Of a stretch of DNA of 64,000 bases, positions 57,961 through 64,000 are shown piece after piece; positions within the stretch are counted from its first letter, which is position 1; each line of letters opens with the position of its first letter. This DNA comes from Bacteroidales bacterium (GTDB taxonomy: Bacteria; Bacteroidota; Bacteroidia; Bacteroidales; UBA932): the NCBI GenBank assembly GCA_004554455.1, contig SFMG01000003.1, positions 1 through 64,000 on the forward strand, read 5' to 3'. The notes beneath the pieces were generated by a model. It was not told where the DNA came from, did not search any database, and was given only the letters and a program-made list of their open reading frames with translations. Both the position numbers and the translations under genes were made by a program.

Positions 57961-59456
57961 CAGTCGTTACGTGAATAGTTTGGAGTCTCCTTGGTGATGG
58001 TTACGTCGTGCGGATGGTTTTCTATAACGCCGCTGCCGGTAACTCTGGTGAAGCGTGCCTTCTGAAGGGTGGCTATGTCCCTTGCTCCGCAGTAGCCCAT
58101 TCCGGAACGGAGTCCGCCGAGAAGCTGGTAAACGGTCTCGGAAAGGGTACCCTTGTAAGGTACGCGGCCCACAATGCCTTCCGGAACGAGTTTCTTGCTG
58201 TCCACTTCGCCGCTCTGGAAATAACGGTCCTTGGAGCCGGCATTCATCGCGTCTATGGAACCCATTCCGCGGTAGGACTTGAATTTCCTTCCGTTGTAGA
58301 TTATGGTCTCGCCCGGGGCTTCTTCGGTGCCGGCGAACATAGAGCCGCACATCACGCAGTCACCTCCGGCTGCAAGCGCCTTGACTATGTCTCCCGAGTA
58401 GCGCAGACCGCCGTCGGCTATGATGGCCACGTCGCTGCCGATTTTCGCGCACTCCTCGCGGGCTGCCTTCGCGGCCTCGAAGATTGCTGTAAGCTGAGGC
58501 ACTCCTACTCCGGCCACGATTCGTGTGGTGCATATCGAGCCCGGGCCTATGCCTACCTTGATGCCATCGACACCGGCCCTCACGAGGTCGCGTGCCGCCT
58601 CTGCTGTGGCTATATTGCCGACCACGACGTCGAGTTCCGGATATGCGGCCTTGATTTTCTTTGCCAGTTCTATGACACCCTTGCTGTGGCCGTGTGCGGA
58701 GTCGAGAGCAACCGCATCGACGCCTTCAGCGACGAGGGCTGCGACACGGTCCATCGCATCCGCCGTAATTCCGACGCCGGCTGCCACCCTGAGGCGGCCC
58801 TTGCTGTCCTTGCAGGCATTAGGGTGTATCTGTTCCTTTATTATATCCTTATAGGTAATGAGTCCCACGAGGCGTCCGTCCGCATCGACCACAGGAATCT
58901 TCTCCACCTTGTTCTGCTGGAGCATCTCCATCACGTGGCTGCGCTCGGTCTCACTGTCGCGCAGGGTGACAAGTCCTTTGGAAGTCATCACTTCCTCTAT
59001 CTTGACGGAGAGATCCGTCTGGAAGCGTACGTCACGGTTCGTGACTATTCCCACCAGCATACGGTCGGCATCTACGACAGGAATGCCCCCGATATGGTTC
59101 TCGGCCATTATCCTGAGGGCGTCTCCTACTGTCTGGTCCTTGGTGATGGTTACAGGATCGTTGATCATTCCGTTCTCTGCCCTCTTGACCAGACGCACCT
59201 GGGCGGCCTGGGCCTGGATGGACATATTCTTGTGAATGACACCTATTCCACCCTCCCTTGCAAGAGCGATGGCCATTGTGGCTTCAGTCACGGTATCCAT
59301 TGCAGCGGAGACAATTGGAATGTTGAGAGAGATGTTGCGGGAAAAACGGCTTTTGAGGCTCACTTCCCTCGGAAGAACTTCCGAATACGCCGGAATCAGC
59401 AGTACGTCGTCGAAGGTGAGGCCTTCGAAAGCGACTCTTTCATCGATAAATGACAT
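57960..59456 (-). CDS. guaB: Inosine 5'-monophosphate dehydrogenase
   Basis: A 498-residue NAD-dependent enzyme that oxidises IMP to XMP, the committed step to guanine nucleotides. The N-terminus FEGLTFDDVLLIPAYSEVLP, paired CBS domains (about residues 95-205) and the catalytic loop GPGSICTTRIVAGVG with the active-site Cys are clear. The ATG at 59456 (MSFIDERVAFEG) fits the family; an in-frame start 14 codons upstream overlaps the promoter. First gene of the guanine-nucleotide block. Confidence 0.97.
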   Translation of the reverse strand: MSFIDERVAFEGLTFDDVLLIPAYSEVLPREVSLKSRFSRNISLNIPIVSAAMDTVTEATMAIALAREGGIGVIHKNMSIQAQAAQVRLVKRAENGMINDPVTITKDQTVGDALRIMAENHIGGIPVVDADRMLVGIVTNRDVRFQTDLSVKIEEVMTSKGLVTLRDSETERSHVMEMLQQNKVEKIPVVDADGRLVGLITYKDIIKEQIHPNACKDSKGRLRVAAGVGITADAMDRVAALVAEGVDAVALDSAHGHSKGVIELAKKIKAAYPELDVVVGNIATAEAARDLVRAGVDGIKVGIGPGSICTTRIVAGVGVPQLTAIFEAAKAAREECAKIGSDVAIIADGGLRYSGDIVKALAAGGDCVMCGSMFAGTEEAPGETIIYNGRKFKSYRGMGSIDAMNAGSKDRYFQSGEVDSKKLVPEGIVGRVPYKGTLSETVYQLLGGLRSGMGYCGARDIATLQKARFTRVTGSGVIENHPHDVTITKETPNYSRND

Positions 59457-59476
59457 GGCAAATAAAAATTTGCACG

Positions 59477-59508
59477 CAAAAGTAAGAAAATTTATCAATA
59501 TTCCCCAA
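59477..59508 (-). promoter_or_regulatory. Promoter of the guaB-guaA-permease block
   Basis: On the minus strand TTG (59506-59508) and TACTTTTG (59477-59484) are 21 bases apart; the guaB start is 20 bases downstream. Confidence 0.65.
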
Positions 59509-59548
59509 TTCCGGAGGACAATAATTCGGCAGTATTTTCAAAGCGCCG

Positions 59549-60991
59549 TCAATTCTGAGGACGATGGTAAATGCGAATCCCCAGAGAAGCAATCAGAATG
59601 GACATCAGCGGCGAGACCAGATTGAAGATACAGTAAGGGAGATAGCTCATCGTAGCCACGCCGAGCACGGTCGCCTGGGTCATTCCGCAGGAATTCCACG
59701 GTATGAGCACCGAACAGACCGTAGCCGAGTCCTCGACGCTGCGGCTGAGCAAGCGGTTTTCATAGCCGTTTTTCTCGTAGAGCTTGCGGAAGAGATTGGC
59801 CGAGAGAATAATCGACAGATACTGGTCACCGGTGATTATATTGGAGGCTATGCCTGTCATTACGGTGGCGCCGACAGTAGGGACCCGCCTGCGAATGTGA
59901 CGGGTAAGCGCCTCGGTGATGCTCTGGAACATCCCGCTGCCGGTCATTGCGGCGCCAAAAGTCACGGCGCACAGTATGAGGAATATGGTATTGAGCATAC
60001 CCTGCATTCCCCTTGTACGGGTGAGGTTGTTCACCAGTTCGGATCCAGTATCTACTCCCGTACTGGAGAACCAGCTGTACATAAGCCCCTTGTAACAACC
60101 CTCGAAACAGACGCCGTCCGTACCGCCTATGGCGCAGAGCTGTTCCGGCTGGAAGGCAATGGCCGCAATCCCCGCGGCAAAGGCCGAGAGCATCAGGGTG
60201 AGTATCGCAGGTACCTTCCTGAGTATCAGATAGAAAGTAAAAATGGGAACCAGCAGGAGTATGGGTCTGATATTGTAGGTGGCCTGCAGGGCCTCCGTAT
60301 ATTCCCTGGTCATGAGGGAACTCTCCCCCTTATGGAATATGCTCACCAGAAGAAATACCAGCAACGCCACACATATCGAGGGGATTGTGGTAAGGAGCAT
60401 ATAGCGTATGTGGGTGAAGAGGTCCGTGCCGGACGAAGAGGAAGCGAGGACGGTCGTGTCCGACAGGGGCGAGACCTTGTCGCCGAAATAGGCGCCGGAA
60501 ATTATGGCTCCGGCAGTCCAGCCGGGAGAATAGCCCAGGGCGTTGCCTATGGCGAGAAGGGCCACGCCGACGGTGGCGATTGTCGTCCAGGAACTGCCGG
60601 TCATAAGGGCCACCACGGCGGCTATGGCGCAGGTGGCGAAGAGGAATATGCGGGGCGATATGATGTCCAGGCCGTAGCATACGAGCGTGGGCACCACCCC
60701 GCTGACCATCCACGAGCCGGCAACCGCCCCGATGAGCAGGAGTATGAGTATCGAGGTAGCCACGGAGCTGAAGCAGTCGTCAATGGATTTCTCGAATGAC
60801 TTCCAGGACTGCCTGTAGCCGAATATGCCTATGGCTATGGCGAGGCCGGCAGAAAGCAGCAGCGCCACCTGGCTGCCTCCCTCGAGGGCGTCACTGCCGA
60901 AATAGCGTATTACAAGAACAAGCAATCCCACCAGAAAAACCAGCGGGATGCAAGATATCGTCCAATGTGGATATTTCCGTGCCGTCTCCAT
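59549..60991 (-). CDS. nhaC: Na+/H+ antiporter NhaC
   Basis: A 480-residue inner-membrane exchanger with about twelve helices. GSSWTTIATVGVALLAIGNALG, ISGAYFGDKVSPLSDTTVLASS and SVEDSATVCSVLIPWNSCGMTQATVLGV are diagnostic of the NhaC family. It is only distantly related to the protein at 4507-5898, which shares the GD.(L/V)S..SDTT pattern. Its start overlaps the last base of the preceding lipoprotein gene, so the two are probably co-translated. Confidence 0.9.
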   Translation of the reverse strand: METARKYPHWTISCIPLVFLVGLLVLVIRYFGSDALEGGSQVALLLSAGLAIAIGIFGYRQSWKSFEKSIDDCFSSVATSILILLLIGAVAGSWMVSGVVPTLVCYGLDIISPRIFLFATCAIAAVVALMTGSSWTTIATVGVALLAIGNALGYSPGWTAGAIISGAYFGDKVSPLSDTTVLASSSSGTDLFTHIRYMLLTTIPSICVALLVFLLVSIFHKGESSLMTREYTEALQATYNIRPILLLVPIFTFYLILRKVPAILTLMLSAFAAGIAAIAFQPEQLCAIGGTDGVCFEGCYKGLMYSWFSSTGVDTGSELVNNLTRTRGMQGMLNTIFLILCAVTFGAAMTGSGMFQSITEALTRHIRRRVPTVGATVMTGIASNIITGDQYLSIILSANLFRKLYEKNGYENRLLSRSVEDSATVCSVLIPWNSCGMTQATVLGVATMSYLPYCIFNLVSPLMSILIASLGIRIYHRPQN

Positions 60992-61482
60992 TACCAGAGG
61001 AGGACGATGCGGAACTCCCAGTCGCCTGGCGTCACATCGACATAGAAGTCACTGGCCGTGAAATAAACCCAGGCGCCACCCTCCTCATACTCGATATCGA
61101 CGGTCTGGGTCCAGGTGTACTGTTCAGCAGTACCTCCATTATCATATATCTCCTCAAAGTGACGCACGTACGGGAGAGACTGCTGGTTGTTTCCGAGATA
61201 AACGTATGCCTGCATCAGTCCCTTGTCGATAATGTTCTTGGTAAGTTCGGGAATTTCGAGATGCGCACGGTAGAACTTGTTGTTTCCATCGTTATCGGAG
61301 CAGAGTTCCCAGTTTGCATCCTTGACGCTGAAGTTGAGTATCTGCCAATTGGTGCCTCCGCCCTGGTTGTTCTGCCCCTCACAGTTCGGGCAGTCTATCT
61401 TCTGTATGCAGGAAGAGAGGGCGAAGATTGCCAGCGAAAGGGCTGCAATGCTTCTCACAAGATTTTTGATTTTCATATCCAT
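60991..61482 (-). CDS. Small lipoprotein of unknown function
   Basis: A 163-residue lipoprotein with Cys25 lipobox (ALSSC), a short CPNCEG pair and a Gln/Asn/Gly-rich linker, then a domain of about 120 residues that looks all-beta (WQILNFSVKDANWEL, MQAYVYLGNN, SLPYVRHFEEIY, YTWTQTVDIEY, WEFRIVLLW). The order of a short strand, helix, AYVY strand and LPY is shared with small lipoproteins common in Bacteroidetes, none of which I can assign a role. Start at 61482 or 61476. Coupling to the antiporter gene may be fortuitous. Confidence 0.75.
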   Translation of the reverse strand: MDMKIKNLVRSIAALSLAIFALSSCIQKIDCPNCEGQNNQGGGTNWQILNFSVKDANWELCSDNDGNNKFYRAHLEIPELTKNIIDKGLMQAYVYLGNNQQSLPYVRHFEEIYDNGGTAEQYTWTQTVDIEYEEGGAWVYFTASDFYVDVTPGDWEFRIVLLW

Positions 61483-61504
61483 TAAGCTTTTTTGTCTAAT
61501 CGTG

Positions 61505-61535
61505 CAAAGATAGTCTATTATATCATCACTTCAAA
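61505..61535 (-). promoter_or_regulatory. Promoter of the lipoprotein-NhaC pair
   Basis: On the minus strand TTTG (61532-61535) and TATCTTTG (61505-61512) are 19 bases apart. The -33 element lies within the end of lpxB. Confidence 0.6.
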
Positions 61536-62677
61536 GAGGATATCATCGCCTCCGCCACGGCTTCTGATGCGCCGCTGCCGCCGAGCACTTCGCGGATCTG
61601 CGCATATCCCCGGAGCATTTCGTCCCTGTAGGCGGCGTCTTCGACAAGGCGTCGCACCTCAGATTCGAGCGTGTCGGCGTTGAAATCGTCCTGCAGCAGT
61701 TCGCGGAAAACGGGACGGTTGACGCAAAGGTTGCCCAGACTGACGTAGGATATATGCTTCTGTACGCGGAGTATATGCGTTGCGGCAAACCAGGTCAGCG
61801 GCGAAGTTGACCAGCAGACGACCTGAGGAGTGCCGAGCAGTACCGTCTCGAGGCTGGCGGTGCCGGAATTGACCACTGCCGCAGCGGCGTGCCGCACGAT
61901 TTCGCGCGTACGGCCGAAAAGGAGGTCCACATATTCCCTGCCGGATATATATTCCTCATAATCAGACGCATCCCTCGCAGGTGCGCCGGCTACGACAAAG
62001 CGCCAGTCACGGTATTGCGGCAGAGAGTGCAGTCTGTCTGCAAGCTGCATCAGCATGGGCATCATACGGCTGATCTCGCCCTTGCGGGAACCGGCGAGGA
62101 AGGCCAGGTATGGCCTGTCGGGAAGGCCGGAGGAGCGAAGGAATTCCTCTCTGGAAGCCTTCATCGCCCCCGAGGAGTCTATCGCGTCCACCAGAGGATT
62201 GCCCTTATAGACGAAATCCACGCCCCTGGCCTGGAAATAAGGGATTTCAAAGGGGAAGATTATGAAGAGCCGGTCAACATAGCGGCGTATCTGCCTTATG
62301 CGACCCTCGCGCGAAGCCCAGACTTTTGGGGCTATATAGTAAAAGACGCGGAAACCGGCCTTGTGCGCGAAACGGGCGATCTTGAGATTGAAGCCGGGAT
62401 AGTCGATGAGAATCACTGCATCGGGCTTCCAGGCTGCAATGTCACGCTTGCAGTCGCGCAGGTCCGTGAGCAGGCGGCCCGCCTTGCGGAGCACGTCGCT
62501 CAGGCCCATCACGGCCCCCTCGCGGTAGTCGCGGACCTTGGTGCCTCCGACTGCCGCCATCATATCGCCGCCCCTGAAACGTATCTCCGCATCCGGGCAG
62601 TTCCTGTATATGCCCTTCATCAGATTGCTGCCGTGAAGGTCGCCGGAGGCCTCTCCGGCTATGATGTAGAATTTCAT
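61526..62677 (-). CDS. lpxB: Lipid-A-disaccharide synthase LpxB
   Basis: A 383-residue GT19 glycosyltransferase at the inner-membrane face that joins lipid X and UDP-diacylglucosamine into the lipid A disaccharide. MKFYIIAGEASGDLHG at the start, VILIDYPGFNLKIA, YYIAPKVWAS, FLAGSRKGEI and VNSGTASLETVLLGTPQVV are all family motifs. Length matches. It follows surE by 12 bases; the pairing of surE and lpxB is common in Bacteroidetes. Confidence 0.96.
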   Translation of the reverse strand: MKFYIIAGEASGDLHGSNLMKGIYRNCPDAEIRFRGGDMMAAVGGTKVRDYREGAVMGLSDVLRKAGRLLTDLRDCKRDIAAWKPDAVILIDYPGFNLKIARFAHKAGFRVFYYIAPKVWASREGRIRQIRRYVDRLFIIFPFEIPYFQARGVDFVYKGNPLVDAIDSSGAMKASREEFLRSSGLPDRPYLAFLAGSRKGEISRMMPMLMQLADRLHSLPQYRDWRFVVAGAPARDASDYEEYISGREYVDLLFGRTREIVRHAAAAVVNSGTASLETVLLGTPQVVCWSTSPLTWFAATHILRVQKHISYVSLGNLCVNRPVFRELLQDDFNADTLESEVRRLVEDAAYRDEMLRGYAQIREVLGGSGASEAVAEAMISSLK

Positions 62678-62689
62678 CCGCGGAGTTTG

Positions 62690-63454
62690 CTAAAGATTTT
62701 GGAATTCCCTGTCGATTCCCAGAGCCCTCATCCTTTCGAGCTCACGGTAGGCGGTGTTGTCCACGAGATGGGGAACTATGGTGATATAGCCCTGCAGCAT
62801 AAGGTGATGGTCTGGCATCTCGGTGTTCCAGCTGCCGTCCTCTATCTCTCCGGACATGTGGTAGCTGCCGTCTTCGTCCTGAACGAACTCTTTGATCCAG
62901 CGGCATATACCCATAGAGCACGCCCTCACTCCCCTGATTTCGTCGGCCGGGATGCGAGGGAAATTCACATTGTAGAAAATGCCGCTGTCAGGGGTCTGGA
63001 GAGACATCAGCTTACGGAATATATCCGGAAAAAAGCGCTCCACGGCAGAGAAGTCCGCATCCGGCCTTTCGTCGAAAAGTGAAACGCCTATGCCCGGAAC
63101 GCCGTTCACCACGGCTTCCTGAGCCGCACCGAGGGTCCCGGAATAGCATGAGGCCACGGCCACGTTGCCGCCGTGGTTGATACCGGAAACGAGCACGTCC
63201 GGCTTCGAGTCTGCGAAAACGCTGTTGAGCGCGAACTTCACGCAGGAGGCGGGGGTGCCGTTCAGATGTCCCCAGCCATCGCCCAGATCCGTATAGACCA
63301 GGCCCTTGCGTCCCAGATCGACAGCCATTGACTTGCCGCTCTGGTGTTCGCTTGGGGCGAGTACCGTCACATCGCCGAATTGCTTCATTATTTCAGCCAG
63401 TATGTGTATTCCCCTGGCCTGGAAGCCGTCATCATTGGTAATCAGTATTCTCAT
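62690..63454 (-). CDS. surE: 5'/3'-nucleotidase SurE
   Basis: A 254-residue metal-dependent phosphatase acting on nucleoside monophosphates and other phosphoesters, linked to stress survival. ILITNDDGFQARGI holds the metal-binding Asp8-Asp9, SEHQSGKSMAV and LVSGINHGGNVA are further active-site loops. A -7 element lies only four bases before the start codon. It is divergent from gap. Confidence 0.95.
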   Translation of the reverse strand: MRILITNDDGFQARGIHILAEIMKQFGDVTVLAPSEHQSGKSMAVDLGRKGLVYTDLGDGWGHLNGTPASCVKFALNSVFADSKPDVLVSGINHGGNVAVASCYSGTLGAAQEAVVNGVPGIGVSLFDERPDADFSAVERFFPDIFRKLMSLQTPDSGIFYNVNFPRIPADEIRGVRACSMGICRWIKEFVQDEDGSYHMSGEIEDGSWNTEMPDHHLMLQGYITIVPHLVDNTAYRELERMRALGIDREFQNL

Positions 63455-63458
63455 ATCG

Positions 63459-63466
63459 CAAAAATA
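63459..63466 (-). promoter_or_regulatory. -7 element for surE-lpxB
   Basis: TATTTTTG on the minus strand, four bases before the surE ATG, suggesting a near-leaderless message. Confidence 0.4.
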
Positions 63467-63529
63467 AGAAATTTGAAGATTACTAAGTTATTTTCCACCT
63501 GATGATGATTAAGTTTTGACATTTTTTTG

Positions 63530-63537
63530 TATTTTTG
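63530..63537 (+). promoter_or_regulatory. -7 element for gap
   Basis: TATTTTTG, 54 bases before the gap start codon. The nearest TTTG upstream (63515-63518) is closer than the usual -33 spacing. Confidence 0.5.
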
Positions 63538-63591
63538 CGGCGCTCATAAAGAGTTGAACAAAGTTTTACTTAATTATAATTTTTTACAAAG

Positions 63592-64000
63592 ATGATTAAA
63601 CTTGGTATCAACGGATTCGGCCGCATCGGCCGTATGGTATTCCGTGCAGCTGTCGAGAATTTCTCACAGGACATTCAGGTTGTAGGTATCAACGACCTCC
63701 TCGACCCAGACTATCTCGCTTACATGCTCCGTTACGATTCAGTACACGGCCAGTTCAACCACGACATCCAGGTTGAAGGCAACTACATGATCGTTGACGG
63801 CAACAAGATCCAGGTCTTCGCTGAGAAGGATCCTTCAAACATCACCTGGGGTGCCCTCGGAGTTGACGTTGTAGTTGAGTCTACCGGTTTCTTCCTCACC
63901 GAGGAGCTTGCTTCCGCCCACATCAAGGCCGGTGCCAAGAAGGTGATTATGTCCGCTCCTTCAAAGGACGCTACCCCTATGTTCGTCTATGGTGTAAACC
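63592..64000 (+). CDS. gap: Glyceraldehyde-3-phosphate dehydrogenase, 5' part
   Basis: The first 136 residues of a glycolytic enzyme; the gene runs off the window. The NAD-binding start IKLGINGFGRIGRMVFRAA, DLLDPDYLAYMLRYDSVHG and VVVESTGFF and KKVIMSAPSKD are unmistakable. The catalytic Cys region lies beyond the edge. Codon use is strongly biased, as in pckA. Own promoter, divergent from surE. Confidence 0.95.
   Translation, partial: MIKLGINGFGRIGRMVFRAAVENFSQDIQVVGINDLLDPDYLAYMLRYDSVHGQFNHDIQVEGNYMIVDGNKIQVFAEKDPSNITWGALGVDVVVESTGFFLTEELASAHIKAGAKKVIMSAPSKDATPMFVYGVN

Noticed and set aside
58008..59453. 481-residue open frame antisense to guaB
   Set aside because: Shadow of IMP dehydrogenase; no recognisable protein features.
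1..64000. tRNA or rRNA genes
   Set aside because: No cloverleaf-like or rRNA-like stretch was recognised in any gap; the larger gaps are filled by riboswitches, promoters or the repeat loci.

Overview
The window reads as a chromosomal segment of a Bacteroidales bacterium, probably an uncultured gut member with roughly mid-50s percent GC. The grounds are: about twenty start regions carry the Bacteroidetes -7 promoter element TAnnTTTG, many of them with a TTG about 20 bases further upstream; many exported proteins are lipoproteins of the Bacteroidetes type; there is a BtuB/BtuG-like corrinoid uptake pair under a cobalamin riboswitch; and the gene content (ATP-type PEP carboxykinase, rubrerythrin/rubredoxin, NhaC antiporters, histidine-type phosphatases) suits an anaerobic gut Bacteroidete. 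Genus is not resolved. Isoleucine AUA codons are frequent in ordinary genes and rare in pckA and gap, which looks like a codon-bias difference for highly expressed genes.

Layout. 0.3-8.4 kb: manganese exporter mntP, cobalamin riboswitch with a BtuB-like receptor and a BtuG-like lipoprotein, an NhaC antiporter, a GH43 glycosidase and a secreted nitroreductase. 8.4-13.7 kb: recG with a 9-bp minisatellite in its leader, then repeat locus 1, an AT-rich island (a frameshifted unknown gene and a decayed toxin-antitoxin pair) and repeat locus 2. 13.7-22.1 kb: pdxA-rnhA-WYL regulator-S9 peptidase run, recQ and pckA. 22.2-28.3 kb: TPP-riboswitch thiamine operon (methyltransferase-thiD-thiS-thiE-thiG-thiH-thiF, then a second thiE/tenI-like gene); no thiC is present here. 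28.3-29.5 kb: repeat locus 3. 29.5-42.8 kb: a cluster of exported phosphoesterases, a nuclease lipoprotein, a sodium:solute symporter, three paralogous FAD oxidoreductases and an FGGY kinase. 42.8-49.0 kb: MBL hydrolase, TPR protein, M28 peptidase, greA, aldo/keto reductase and an orphan lipoprotein. 49.0-50.6 kb: repeat locus 4. 50.6-64 kb: rubrerythrin/rubredoxin, carbonic anhydrase, HAD lipoprotein, a guanine-nucleotide block (guaB-guaA and two NCS2 permeases), a second NhaC, lpxB, surE and the start of gap.

The most unusual signal is non-coding. Four intergenic loci are built from the same few repeat families: a 44-bp element with perfect 11-bp palindromic arms in arrays of exactly 72-bp period (19 copies), a roughly 74-bp family, a roughly 73-bp hairpin element (5 copies), and GC-rich repeats of exactly 37-bp period. 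Modular order is mirrored between locus 1 and locus 4, and the palindrome arrays switch orientation between loci 2 and 3. They are not CRISPR arrays, because the inter-palindrome segments are conserved. They create long open frames in several phases that I do not regard as genes. A second candidate for an undescribed system is the 29.5-42.8 kb cluster, which could be a scavenging and catabolic module for a phosphorylated polyol or sugar (inference).
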